Shown piece after piece: positions 1-9,299 of a stretch of 33,382 nt of DNA. The position numbers and the translations under genes were made by a program. Position 1 is the stretch's first letter; each line of letters opens with the position of its first letter. The notes under the pieces were generated by a model. That model was not told the DNA's origin. It saw nothing but the letters and a program-made list of their open reading frames with translations, and searched no databases. Source of the DNA: Thermoplasmata archaeon (GTDB taxonomy: Archaea > Thermoplasmatota > Thermoplasmata > GCA-020350865); the NCBI GenBank assembly GCA_020348445.1, contig CP070751.1, positions 3,282,700 through 3,316,081 on the forward strand. Reading direction: 5' to 3'.

Positions 1-26
1 ATACCTTTCCCATACAATACCCTTCT

Positions 27-74
27 GACTAGCTTTCTCCATTGTGCATCCCACATAATGGGGAATGGCTAGTC
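27..74. promoter_or_regulatory. Long imperfect inverted repeat (hairpin) upstream of the PKD gene
   Basis: Positions 27-33 (GACTAGC) pair with 68-74 (GCTAGTC). After a small internal loop, 35-43 pair with 57-65 over nine positions with one T-G wobble. The loop is 44-56. This gives 16 paired positions, much more than expected by chance in such a short stretch. A T-run follows at 86-90, so it could be the terminator of a gene left of the window, or an operator or 5' leader element of the gene starting at 136. The sequence does not decide which. Confidence 0.6.
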
Positions 75-135
75 ACCTAAATTATTTTTACACAAAGCAG
101 TAAAACTCCCAAAGAAGAAATAGGAGGAAGAAAAT

Positions 136-3100
136 ATGAAGGAAATAGGAAAAATATTGAGTGTGTTGTTTTTTATGGCAATGATAGCTGTTGTTTTAAC
201 AACAATATCAATGAACGTGAGCGCCCAGGTAATAGTAACTGAGGAATGGGTGAAAAGAGATAATGGTCCAGATAATGGCGAAGATTGTGCAAATGCAATG
301 GTTGTTGACTCCTCTGGGAATGTACATGTTGCTGGTTATGGCTATAGAGGAGGGACAAGGGATTATCGTATTATCAAGTACGATACAGATGGCAATCTGA
401 TATGGGCGGATTATTATAACGGCCCTGGTAATAGTTATGATATTGCAACCGACATCGCCATTGACTCATCAGGGAATGTTCATGTAACCGGCTATAGCGT
501 TGGAAGCGGTGGGAATGCGGATTGGTACACAATTAAACGTACGCCAAATGGTTACGCTATCTGGGAAGCGAGGTACGATAATGGGAATTGGGAACAAGCT
601 TGGGCCTTAACCTTAGATTCTTCAGGAAACGTATATGTAGCTGGAAATGTAAAAGGTAGTAATTACGCTTGTTATGGGATAATAAAATATGATTCTTCAG
701 GGAACCTGCAATGGATTGCAACATATGATCCCCCAGAGAATACTGGTGGTGGAAGCCCCGAAGATATTGTTGTAGATTCATCTGGAAATGTTTATGTAAC
801 TGGTGATATGTGGTTCGGCCCTTGGGGCTCTCCAGATTGGAGTCCAGATTGGGTCACTATAAAATATGATTCGTCTGGTAATCAACAATGGGTGAAAATG
901 CATGGTGAGCTAGGTGAAGATGATTATGCCAAACGAATTGCTGTAGATTCTTCAGGAAATGTATATGTTTCGGGTGGGGAAGGTGGAGGTTTTGAGGATG
1001 ATTTTTGTACAATAAAATACGACCAAAATGGAAATCAGCTAAAAATTGCTACATACAATGGGCCAGCAGATGAGTGGGATTTCATAATTGACATGGTTTT
1101 GGATTCTTCTGCGAATGTTTATGTGACTGGGGGTAGTGATGGTATTGGAACTTCTAGTGACTATTGCACAATAAAATATGACTCAAACCTCAATGAACAA
1201 TGGAAAGTTAGATACGATGGCCCGGCAAGTGATTATGATAATCCTTTTGCATTAACCCTCGATTCGTCTGGAAATGTTTATGTGACAGGTTATTGTGAAG
1301 TCAGCTCCCCGGACTATGATTATACGACGATTGCTTATGATTCCTCAGGTAACCAACTGTGGATTATGACATACGATGGTCCAGGAAATGATCAGGATAG
1401 GCCATATGACATAGCGACTGACCCATCAGGAAATGTTTATATAACCGGGAGAAGCAAAGGAAGTGGAACAGATTTTGACATTTGTACGATAAAGTATTCC
1501 CAAAACCACCCCCCAACTGCGGAATTCACATGGTTGCCTACAACTCCAGATGAGGGTGAAATAGTCCAATTCACTGATTTGTCAACAGACTCCGATGGAA
1601 CTGTCGTTTCATGGTCTTGGGACTTTGGTGGGGTAGGAACCTCGTCGGACCAAAACCCTCAATTCACTTTCATGGATGATGGAGTTTATACTGTTACATT
1701 AACGGTTACAGATGATGATGGTGCCACAGATTCTGTTTCTCATACTGTAACTATTCTCGACTTAGCACCCACTGCTGAGTTTACATGGTCGCCTGATCCA
1801 CAGTATGAAGGGTCACCTGTCTCTTTCACCGACCTTTCAACCTCTTACCCGGATGATATCGTTAGCTGGAGTTGGGATTTCGGTGGGCTTGGCTCAAGCT
1901 CTCAACAGAGTCCACAATTCACATTTATGGATGAGGGTGTTTATACTGTTACATTAATTGTAACAGATGAAGATGGATCTACAGATTCCGTTTCTCATAC
2001 TGTAACTATTCTCGACCTAGGACCCACCGCAGAGTTTTCATGGTCGCCTGATCCACAGTATGAAGGATTACCTGTCTCTTTCAATGACCTTTCATCCTCT
2101 TACCCAGATAATATTGTTAGCTGGAGTTGGGATTTCGCTGGTCTAGGCTCAAGCTCTCAACAGAGTCCACAATTTACGTTTATGGACGACGGAATCTATA
2201 CTGTGACATTAATAGTAACAGATGATGATGGGTCTACAGACAGTATCTCACACGATATTACAATTGTAGACTTAGGTCCAGCAGCCGAGTTCTCATGGTC
2301 CCCTGAGCCTCAAGATGAGGGCTCACCTGTGCAGTTCAATGATCTTTCGACCTCTTATCCCGATGTCATTGTAAGCTGGGAATGGAATTTTGGGGATGGA
2401 GGGACAAGCTCCCTTCAAAATCCAAGTCATACATATGGAGATAACAGCGTTTATACCGTTACTTTAACCGTGACAGATGATGATGGCTCTACAGACGCAA
2501 TTTCACATGATATTACAATACTCAACGTAATCCCAACTGTTGATGCAGGCCCAGATCAAACAGTCAATGAAGGAGAAATAGTTACTTTCAGTGGAAGTTA
2601 CTCAGATCCTGGCTGGTTGGATACCCATACAATAGAATGGGATTTTGGAGATGGCGGTACTGCCAGTGGAACATTAACACCCTCTCATGCCTATGGAGAT
2701 AATGGTGTTTACACAGTTACATTGACGGTGACGGACGACGATGGCGGAATCGGAGTTGATACAATGACAGTTACAGTAAATAATGTCGATCCAATAGTAA
2801 ATGCAGGCCCAGATCAATCAGTCGATGAAGGAGAAACAGTTACTTTCAGCGGAAGTTTCACAGATCCTGGTTGGTTAGATACCCATACTATAGAATGGGA
2901 TTTTGGTGATGGCGGTTCTGACTCCGGTACATTAACGCCAACATATGTATATGGTGATAATGGATTATATGCCGTGACCTTAATAGTTACTGATGACGAT
3001 GGTGGAGTTGGGATTGATACTCTTTATGTAACAGTGCTCAATGTTATACCGACAATAGAGTCCTTTGGACCATTCACAATAAATGAAGGCTCACCAATAG

Positions 3101-4353
3101 CTATTACAGCGACCGCTAATGATCCTGGAAGTGATGATTTGACATTCACTTGGGAATTTGAACTAGGGCCGACTCTCATAAATATATATTTTAATGATGG
3201 AGTTGGACCAGATCCTTGGCAGAGCCCATGGGGAACATACCCATTTTCAGCTACAGACACTGTTCAACATACATATGGAGACGATGGAGTCTATGAGATC
3301 TCGTTGACTGTAGAAGACGATGATGGTGGTTTAATAACTTACATGACAACCATTACAGTAAATAATGTTCCAGCTACAATTGATCCATTTGGGCCGTTCA
3401 CAATAGATGAAGGTTCACCAATAACTCTTACAGCGATATCCACTGATCCAGGCAGCGATGACCTGACATTCATATGGGAATTTGAGCTTGGACCCACAAT
3501 AACGAATGTATATTACAACGATGGTATAGGACCAGACCCTTACCCAAGTCCAGAGGGAATATATCCATTTACAGTATCAGACATGATAGAACATATCTAT
3601 GGGGACAATGGAGTCTATTATGTCACCTTAACAGTGGAAGATGACGATGGGGGTGTATCCTTTTATCCAACAACAATAACAGTAAACAATGTCGCTCCAA
3701 CTGTAGAAGTCGAGGCCTATATGTTAGTAGATTTTACCCTTCGTGTTGCCGGTGAAAAATGGCATGATGTCCGTATGTATATTTACGCAGATGGTGTGGA
3801 AATCGGTTATGTCGCGATCATCCGAGAACCTGGAGACCCAGATGATCAGAGTAAGACTATATATGATGTTAAATGCGATGTTACAAAAACAATAACTGTT
3901 ACTGTTGAATATACGCCATGGGATGATCCACCAAATGGGCAATGGACAGGTGCTGATCCTTGTTGGGTAACTTTTACGTTTGAAGATGGAAGTGAAATAA
4001 CGCTACATCACAATTTCAATGTGAACCACCCGGGAACATATATATGGAACATAGACGTAAACCAATATTTTGTAGGTAAAGAAATAACATTTAAAGCCAC
4101 CGCAACAGACCCAGGTAGTGATGATTTGATATTCACATGGGAATTCGAACCTGGAGTAATTGTGGAGAACGTATATTTCAACGATGGCATAGGCCCAGAC
4201 CCATTTCAAAGTCCATGGGGAACCTACCCATTTCAAGTAATAGATATTGTAGAGTACACATTTCCATTTGCGAGCGATTATACAGTAACTCTAACCGTAG
4301 AAGATGATGATGGTAATGTGACGATATGTGTAATACAAGTGAAATTATCATAA
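136..4353 (+). CDS. Secreted SBBP beta-propeller and PKD-domain surface protein
   Basis: Encodes 1405 residues. The ATG is preceded by a strong ribosome site (TAGGAGGAAG, 121-130). A signal peptide covers about residues 1-30 (hydrophobic core, then VSA-Q). Residues 53-455 hold eight repeats built on DSSGNVYVTG, typical of the SBBP seven-bladed-propeller type repeat. From about 458 to the end lie eight or nine PKD-type Ig domains, recognisable by WDFGDGG or WEFE cores and VYTVTLTVTDDDG strands. A divergent segment at about 1190-1310 interrupts the last PKD domain. Three late PKD domains carry an extra loop with the pattern ND-GxGPDP-SP-G-YPF. No C-terminal membrane anchor or sorting motif is seen, so the protein is probably released or held by other surface proteins. 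Binding or adhesion is the usual role of such proteins; the ligand is unknown. Confidence 0.85.
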   Translation: MKEIGKILSVLFFMAMIAVVLTTISMNVSAQVIVTEEWVKRDNGPDNGEDCANAMVVDSSGNVHVAGYGYRGGTRDYRIIKYDTDGNLIWADYYNGPGNSYDIATDIAIDSSGNVHVTGYSVGSGGNADWYTIKRTPNGYAIWEARYDNGNWEQAWALTLDSSGNVYVAGNVKGSNYACYGIIKYDSSGNLQWIATYDPPENTGGGSPEDIVVDSSGNVYVTGDMWFGPWGSPDWSPDWVTIKYDSSGNQQWVKMHGELGEDDYAKRIAVDSSGNVYVSGGEGGGFEDDFCTIKYDQNGNQLKIATYNGPADEWDFIIDMVLDSSANVYVTGGSDGIGTSSDYCTIKYDSNLNEQWKVRYDGPASDYDNPFALTLDSSGNVYVTGYCEVSSPDYDYTTIAYDSSGNQLWIMTYDGPGNDQDRPYDIATDPSGNVYITGRSKGSGTDFDICTIKYSQNHPPTAEFTWLPTTPDEGEIVQFTDLSTDSDGTVVSWSWDFGGVGTSSDQNPQFTFMDDGVYTVTLTVTDDDGATDSVSHTVTILDLAPTAEFTWSPDPQYEGSPVSFTDLSTSYPDDIVSWSWDFGGLGSSSQQSPQFTFMDEGVYTVTLIVTDEDGSTDSVSHTVTILDLGPTAEFSWSPDPQYEGLPVSFNDLSSSYPDNIVSWSWDFAGLGSSSQQSPQFTFMDDGIYTVTLIVTDDDGSTDSISHDITIVDLGPAAEFSWSPEPQDEGSPVQFNDLSTSYPDVIVSWEWNFGDGGTSSLQNPSHTYGDNSVYTVTLTVTDDDGSTDAISHDITILNVIPTVDAGPDQTVNEGEIVTFSGSYSDPGWLDTHTIEWDFGDGGTASGTLTPSHAYGDNGVYTVTLTVTDDDGGIGVDTMTVTVNNVDPIVNAGPDQSVDEGETVTFSGSFTDPGWLDTHTIEWDFGDGGSDSGTLTPTYVYGDNGLYAVTLIVTDDDGGVGIDTLYVTVLNVIPTIESFGPFTINEGSPIAITATANDPGSDDLTFTWEFELGPTLINIYFNDGVGPDPWQSPWGTYPFSATDTVQHTYGDDGVYEISLTVEDDDGGLITYMTTITVNNVPATIDPFGPFTIDEGSPITLTAISTDPGSDDLTFIWEFELGPTITNVYYNDGIGPDPYPSPEGIYPFTVSDMIEHIYGDNGVYYVTLTVEDDDGGVSFYPTTITVNNVAPTVEVEAYMLVDFTLRVAGEKWHDVRMYIYADGVEIGYVAIIREPGDPDDQSKTIYDVKCDVTKTITVTVEYTPWDDPPNGQWTGADPCWVTFTFEDGSEITLHHNFNVNHPGTYIWNIDVNQYFVGKEITFKATATDPGSDDLIFTWEFEPGVIVENVYFNDGIGPDPFQSPWGTYPFQVIDIVEYTFPFASDYTVTLTVEDDDGNVTICVIQVKLS
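1751..2260 (+). repeat. Tandem 255-bp repeat encoding PKD domains 2 and 3
   Basis: The segment starting near 1751 (CTATTCTCGAC) recurs 255 bp later at 2006 with high identity throughout, including silent positions. The period equals 85 codons, one PKD domain. The similarity at DNA level points to a recent tandem duplication or gene conversion inside this gene; neighbouring PKD units are much more diverged. Confidence 0.75.
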
Positions 4354-4368
4354 TCGAATAGAAATATA

Positions 4369-4385
4369 GAACTTTTTAAAAGTTC
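4369..4385. terminator. Short palindrome in the convergent gap, possible terminator
   Basis: GAACTTTT (4369-4376) and AAAAGTTC (4378-4385) form a perfect inverted repeat separated by one base, 16 bases after the stop of the PKD gene. The T-rich arm fits an archaeal transcription end. The rest of 4354-4593 is AT-rich and shows no gene. Confidence 0.3.
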
Positions 4386-4593
4386 AGTACATTGAAAGTT
4401 CATCGGAGATTTCAGCGATGGTTTTGTATATTGAATATTCTTTCTTCATATTTAGCAATTGAAGTGTAATTACGCGATGACCTCTCATAATTCATGATAA
4501 ACGATTAATAATTCGCGTTTATGACAGAATTAAATTTAGAAATATTAAATGATAGCTATTGTATCATTTATCAAAAATAGATATTTATAATAT

Positions 4594-5997
4594 CTACATT
4601 TCATCAGAGTCATCCATGTCCGTTTCCTCTTCTTCCCTTTCTTCCTCCTCTTCCTCTTCTTCTTCTATTCCTTCGAACTCTGCCCCGCATGCTGGGCAAA
4701 CCGAAACCATCTCAGTGAATTCTTTACCACATGCTGGACACTCGAATTCTACTTCAGCTTCCTCTTCTGCTTCCTCCTCATCCATAGCCCCGCTGATATC
4801 GAACTTTATTTCGCCTTCTTCAGGTGCTGCTTCTTCCGCCTCTGCTGGTTTCTCCTCCTTTGGAGAATATTTGAAATCTAGTAAAAGTGCAATGAGAAGG
4901 AGAGCTCCGGCTAATATCGGGAGCATAAGTCCCAGAACATTCCATGTGATCCATTCGGGTTTTATGAATTCCACAAGGCTGATGAGGGTGTTGGCCCCCA
5001 CAACGAAGAATACTACACCCATTAAGTTGATTATTGATCCTGCTAAAAGTAAATGTCTTCTTTTTCTGTGCTGCAATAACACCAGCACTGTCGCGAGTCC
5101 GGTGACGATGATTCCGATTATTGTGACAGGAAAAGCAAGGACCATCAATACGATAGAAAAGGTCTGGCCTTGGGTTATGGGTATGATATTAACCATTATC
5201 TGCGGATGCTTTGTGGATGGGAAAGGTAGTCTTGGCCTGCTGGTGGTATCACCATATATATCAGTGAAGGTTATATTCACCTTGGCAATGATGCCTATCC
5301 TATCTCCCCAATCCCTTTCCACTGTGACAGAATGTTTGTACTCCACTGTTTCGTTGAGATCGGACAGGGTAGCTCCAGGTCTTGTGCTCCAGACCCTGTT
5401 AGGTGTGCTGGTGTACTCCCTTTTATCCTCGTCCCAGTCCTTGAATACCTCTATCCAGACCTCGTTTATTTTTATATTATCTACACCGTCCACCTCGATG
5501 AGCTTGATTGTAATTGTAATTTCCTGACCAATGCCCTCGGGCCACCAGGGGATAACGTCTGTGTGGGTATTTACATTCAACCTTGTATCATTGGTTCTGT
5601 CTGTTTGGGGATTTACCCAGTAATCGGCATCCTTTGTTGTGCCGTATAAAAAACCCACCAAATTCTGGAATCTTCCCAATCCCTCATAATAATATACGCT
5701 CTCTGATGGTATCGTGACATTTCTTCCGCCTGCTGTAATCCCGCCTATATCCACCAGGCCCCCAATAATGCCGCCGAAACCGCCAAGATCCTCCTCCACA
5801 GATGCCTTTGCCTCGTATTCTACTCTGGCCTCGTAGAATTCAGCATCCAGTTCGATATCGGCTATTCCACCTATTCCGGTCTTTGCGTTGAATTTAACCC
5901 AATAAACAGCCTGGGAAAGAATTGCTAATAGAATACTTAAAACGCAAAGAATAAGCAAAATGAGTTTAAGCTTCTTCTTTATAAAGGATTCAGCCAT
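4594..5997 (-). CDS. Four-TM membrane protein with C-terminal zinc ribbon, unknown function
   Basis: Encodes 467 residues from ATG 5997, with ribosome site GAGGTTAT just upstream. Membrane segments lie at about 10-33, 282-308, 315-342 and 352-374. Residues 35-275 form a beta-rich domain expected outside the cell. After the last segment comes an acidic linker and a zinc ribbon with C420, C423, C434 and C437 (CPACG twice), ending in a nearly pure Glu/Asp tail. I do not recognise the family. It is divergent from the gene at 6083, which also joins membrane segments to a C-terminal zinc ribbon, so the two may share a promoter region and perhaps a task. The low-complexity acidic tail produces a long Ser-rich open frame on the other strand (4559-5527), which is not a gene. 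Confidence 0.8.
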   Translation of the reverse strand: MAESFIKKKLKLILLILCVLSILLAILSQAVYWVKFNAKTGIGGIADIELDAEFYEARVEYEAKASVEEDLGGFGGIIGGLVDIGGITAGGRNVTIPSESVYYYEGLGRFQNLVGFLYGTTKDADYWVNPQTDRTNDTRLNVNTHTDVIPWWPEGIGQEITITIKLIEVDGVDNIKINEVWIEVFKDWDEDKREYTSTPNRVWSTRPGATLSDLNETVEYKHSVTVERDWGDRIGIIAKVNITFTDIYGDTTSRPRLPFPSTKHPQIMVNIIPITQGQTFSIVLMVLAFPVTIIGIIVTGLATVLVLLQHRKRRHLLLAGSIINLMGVVFFVVGANTLISLVEFIKPEWITWNVLGLMLPILAGALLLIALLLDFKYSPKEEKPAEAEEAAPEEGEIKFDISGAMDEEEAEEEAEVEFECPACGKEFTEMVSVCPACGAEFEGIEEEEEEEEEREEEETDMDDSDEM

Positions 5998-6031
5998 ATC
6001 GATAACCTCTGTCCAGGTAACTACATAAATG

Positions 6032-6054
6032 TTATATAATAATTATTATATAAG
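6032..6054 (+). promoter_or_regulatory. AT-rich promoter (TATA) of the 6083 gene; argues for the TTG start
   Basis: The stretch TTATATAATAATTATTATAT is the best TATA-like sequence between the divergent genes. With the usual 25-base spacing, transcription would begin near 6065-6078. This lies downstream of the ATG at 6029 and just upstream of the ribosome-site-like AAAGGGAGAG (6065-6074), nine bases before TTG 6083. The same AT-rich block may also serve the leftward gene. Confidence 0.45.
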
Positions 6055-6082
6055 CCCTCTTATTAAAGGGAGAGATGCATAT

Positions 6083-6748
6083 TTGATAATTGATATCGTG
6101 CTTGTGATTTTCATTGCCATTATCGCCCTTGTTGCGGCGCGGTTTATCCCAACCGACGAGGATATCAAGAATAACGAAGCTGGTCTGTACAAATCGAAGA
6201 TAAAAATAATCTACATCGCCGGGGCAAGCTCCATTATCGTTGGTATTCTACTTCTTGTGTTCTATGCAATCTATGAGGACTACCAGCTGCTGATAAATCT
6301 GGGTAAAGTCGTGTTTCTTATGATAATCGGCATAGCCCTCATAAATATAAACTTCAAGAAAGCCAAGGCTGTGGCGGCTTTTGAAGGCACAGCACCCGCA
6401 GCTTCGGCACCTATCGAGGGTACCGCAGAGGCAGGTGTCGTCACTGCTACAAATGTAGCAACTGCAGCTCCTACCGCCCAGCCCCAAACAGTAACAGCCC
6501 AAGTCACCACTGCACAAGTGGCTCAGGCTCAGCCGGTGGTTCAGGCTCAGCCGCAAACCGCAATCCAGCGCCAGGTCCCAGCCCGCGCAGTCAAAACTCC
6601 CGTAGTCAAAACCCAACCAAAACAAATCCAACCCAAGATCATAAACATAAATTGTCCCAAATGCAAGGGGGCCATGCAGATAAACACTGCCATGTTGGGT
6701 CAGAAGATAAAATGCCCACACTGCGGTGTTGAGGGCAGGATAGGATAA
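6083..6748 (+). CDS. Three-TM membrane protein with Ala/Pro/Gln linker and zinc ribbon, unknown function
   Basis: From TTG 6083 it encodes 221 residues; an ATG 18 codons earlier (6029) gives 239. I prefer the TTG because a purine-rich ribosome site precedes it and the first ATG overlaps the TATA region. Counting from the TTG, membrane segments lie at about 1-21, 40-63 and 74-89. A long low-complexity linker rich in Ala, Thr, Gln, Val and Pro follows, and then a zinc ribbon with C191, C194, C211 and C214 (CPKC and CPHCG). The layout, a small membrane anchor with a flexible arm carrying a cytoplasmic zinc ribbon, resembles the neighbour at 4594-5997 though the sequences differ. Its stop is ten bases from the stop of the convergent gene at 6758. 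The function is not recognised. Confidence 0.75.
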   Translation: MIIDIVLVIFIAIIALVAARFIPTDEDIKNNEAGLYKSKIKIIYIAGASSIIVGILLLVFYAIYEDYQLLINLGKVVFLMIIGIALININFKKAKAVAAFEGTAPAASAPIEGTAEAGVVTATNVATAAPTAQPQTVTAQVTTAQVAQAQPVVQAQPQTAIQRQVPARAVKTPVVKTQPKQIQPKIININCPKCKGAMQINTAMLGQKIKCPHCGVEGRIG

Positions 6749-6757
6749 ATACCAGAT

Positions 6758-8554
6758 CTAATCCTCTGAGAATGCACCCTGCAGTGCCGTTCCTTTTAGA
6801 TACAAAATACTGATGAGTCGACCGGTCTGGGCGTCAACACTTGCGCTTGCCATCGTGCCCCCCTCCAGCAAATCCTCTTTTGATAGTGTCCAGTAGTATT
6901 CAGAGGTTGTCTGGGTTTCGATCCCAGTGAGCGTTGCTATCATGTCCATGCCGAATGCGCTCCAACTGCTCACCTCAAGTGTGAAACCTGTTCCCTCCAC
7001 CTCTCCCCAGCTCAATTCATCATCTTCTATACCCGAAGGTCTCGTGTAGAAAAATTCAATGACCTTATCATCGGTCTTCATTATATTCTCACAGGAGGTC
7101 ATTGTTAAGGCGACAGAGTTTAATTCCCGGTTCATGAATGGAGACGTGCCGTTAATTATGCCATAATCCTCCTCTACTTCCCATTCATCATCATAATGCG
7201 GTTCGGGTACGAGAACAGATGTTGATGTCTGTTTGACCAGTAGCTGGTACCTGTAGGGGAGGTTCCTGCTGCTGGTTCCCCTGTCATCGTCAGTTCTCTT
7301 ATGCCCGAAAGTCAGATTCCACCAATACTCGCCCTGCTTCTTCTCAGGTTGGGGATCACCGGCTGTATCCTTTTCTGCACTGTACTCTGCACGGGTCACT
7401 ATAATATCGTCGTACGAGTCTAGGAAAGTTTTTAGGCCCGGGGAGGGGTATTCATTTGTGGCTGAATCTTTTGTCGTTAGGTATGCCATGGCGTCTTCAG
7501 GCTTGAAGTCGAAGCTCGATTCATCGAAACCGGAGCCTGACATCGGCATATAATTGCTGTACCATGATTCGAATTCACTAGTGGGATGCTGACTGTACCA
7601 GTGCGAACCGCCACATGTGTCCCATAGGATCTCTTTGTCTCCTGGGGTGAATCCATTGGCCTGAAGTGTGAAGTCATTTTCGATTATGAAATAGAATAAT
7701 ACTTCATCGTCTTCGTAATATGTCGATGTGACAATGTACTGCCTTACAGGCACAGAGACATCATTGGTATACCAGAGAGCCTCCTGGAAGGGAAGAGAGA
7801 AGTTCTCATCACCAAAATCGGTTGTGACGTTGATGAAGATCGTTTCATAGCCGGATATTATCTCACCCTGCTGGGCTTCCCACTGGTACTCTATGGACCA
7901 AAACTCTCCCATTGCGTAGTCGTAGGTGCCGTTATCCCCCAACTCAATGTATCTGTCATCCCCTAGGACTGATTCCTCCAGTGTCTCCTTATCCTCCTCT
8001 TCCGGATCAAAATAGCTGCGCATGTACCCATCAAATTCAAGGGGGATGTTGGTGTTTGGTAGTTCCTCCACCTTCAACCATGCATCGGCCTCGGTAAACA
8101 CTATCCTATCTTCACTCAGATCAGTATATTCATCTCTTTTGATATCGTACTCCCCATTTGCCGTTATGGGCTCGTCATCGCTACTGTCGGCATTTACAGT
8201 GAACTGAGCCCCTAGCTGCCTTTTGAGATACATCACATCGTGCTGCTCGCCAAAACCATCCTTCATTGTGGTGGTACCCACTATCTCGATATCCTGTGTA
8301 CCGCCCACATCCAGAGCCCAAAATGAATAATCCCCACTGGTTTTATTCTCATACCTGTATTCGATAAGAATCTCGTGATCATAATATATTTCGTCCCCTA
8401 ATCTAGGTTCTGGGACAGTAACAGACTTAATAGAGCTCATCTTACTATCCTCATTACCTCCTCCAAGAATATTTCCGCCTGTTAGCCTGTCATAGCCATC
8501 GACTGCCGTCATGGCCAAAACGACGACGCATAAAACTACAATTACCTTGTCCAT
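6758..8554 (-). CDS. Secreted acidic protein of unknown function
   Basis: Encodes 598 residues from ATG 8554, with ribosome site GAGGTG seven bases upstream. The N-terminus (MDKVIVVLCVVVLAMTAVDG) is a clear signal peptide or membrane anchor; there is no lipobox Cys and no C-terminal membrane segment. The mature part is rich in Asp, Glu, Tyr, Trp and Thr and looks all-beta. It falls into repeated stretches with aromatic residues around acidic ones, for example YYDHEILIEYRYENKT and FWSIEYQWEAQQ. I see no catalytic motif and cannot name a family. It is on the same strand as the membrane protein at 4594-5997, though separated from it by the oppositely oriented zinc-ribbon gene, so a shared surface-related role is possible but only inferred from proximity. 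Confidence 0.75.
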   Translation of the reverse strand: MDKVIVVLCVVVLAMTAVDGYDRLTGGNILGGGNEDSKMSSIKSVTVPEPRLGDEIYYDHEILIEYRYENKTSGDYSFWALDVGGTQDIEIVGTTTMKDGFGEQHDVMYLKRQLGAQFTVNADSSDDEPITANGEYDIKRDEYTDLSEDRIVFTEADAWLKVEELPNTNIPLEFDGYMRSYFDPEEEDKETLEESVLGDDRYIELGDNGTYDYAMGEFWSIEYQWEAQQGEIISGYETIFINVTTDFGDENFSLPFQEALWYTNDVSVPVRQYIVTSTYYEDDEVLFYFIIENDFTLQANGFTPGDKEILWDTCGGSHWYSQHPTSEFESWYSNYMPMSGSGFDESSFDFKPEDAMAYLTTKDSATNEYPSPGLKTFLDSYDDIIVTRAEYSAEKDTAGDPQPEKKQGEYWWNLTFGHKRTDDDRGTSSRNLPYRYQLLVKQTSTSVLVPEPHYDDEWEVEEDYGIINGTSPFMNRELNSVALTMTSCENIMKTDDKVIEFFYTRPSGIEDDELSWGEVEGTGFTLEVSSWSAFGMDMIATLTGIETQTTSEYYWTLSKEDLLEGGTMASASVDAQTGRLISILYLKGTALQGAFSED

Positions 8555-8711
8555 GTAAGCACCTCTGTTATGATAATGAACTGTATGACATTAGCAATAA
8601 TGGGCTTACCAGTATAAAAGAGTTTATATTACATGTATAAAAATTCACTGCTTCAGCAAAAAGTTTTATGAATTATACTTCATTGATGATATCTATAAGG
8701 AAAGTGTACAA

Positions 8712-9299
8712 ATGCAGGTTGCGGTAATCAAACCCGGAATCCTTGTTCGAAACAACGTAGGAATGATATTGCAGGCAAGCTCCACAGTGACTTTGATTTC
8801 TGGGGACGGACACAACATTATCGTGGATACAGGTGTTCCGGGAGAGGGAGACAATATACTTTCGGGTCTAGCTAATCACGGTCTTTCTCAGGAGGACATT
8901 GACATCGTAATAAACACACATCTTCACGGGGATCACATGGGAAACAATGCTTTATTTTTGAAGGCGAGGTTCATTGCTCACATTGATGAATTCCCGGCCC
9001 GACTCACAAATGTGATCGTTATTGAGGGGGATTATCAGGTAAGCGCGAACATAAAATTAATAGAAACACCGGGGCACACAAAAGGCAGTATTTCTGTGGT
9101 AGTAAATATCCCCGACGAATCCAAAACCTACGTAATCGCAGGTGACGCATTACCAATCAAGGACAATTATCTAAAATGGGTTCCTCCAGGTATCAACTTC
9201 AATCCAAAAATCGCGCTTGCGAGCATGAGAAAAATCATCCAACTTGCAGATTACGTGATTCCAGGTCATGAGGACATTTTTTCCGTCGCAAAAAGTTAA
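8712..9299 (+). CDS. Metallo-beta-lactamase-fold hydrolase
   Basis: Encodes 195 residues. The motif THLHGDHMGN gives the metal ligands H70, H72, D74 and H75; H122 (in PGHTKGS), D145 (in AGDALP) and H186 (in IPGHED) complete a two-metal site. All seven are present, so an active hydrolase is expected. The short length and lack of extra domains match small MBL-fold proteins of the MBLAC1 or glyoxalase-II-like kind; the substrate cannot be told from sequence. The ATG is preceded by AAGGAAAGTG (8698-8707). There is a 138-base gap to the cdc6 start on the same strand, so the two are probably transcribed separately. Confidence 0.88.
   Translation: MQVAVIKPGILVRNNVGMILQASSTVTLISGDGHNIIVDTGVPGEGDNILSGLANHGLSQEDIDIVINTHLHGDHMGNNALFLKARFIAHIDEFPARLTNVIVIEGDYQVSANIKLIETPGHTKGSISVVVNIPDESKTYVIAGDALPIKDNYLKWVPPGINFNPKIALASMRKIIQLADYVIPGHEDIFSVAKS

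Noticed and set aside
4559..5527. Long open frame on the plus strand rich in Ser
   Set aside because: It is the complement of the Glu/Asp-rich coding sequence of the membrane zinc-ribbon protein; the Ser runs are simply the reverse of acidic codons, and there is no ribosome site.
6248..6721. Open frames on the minus strand opposite the zinc-ribbon gene
   Set aside because: They arise from the low-complexity Ala/Gln/Pro linker; composition and lack of a ribosome site argue against coding.
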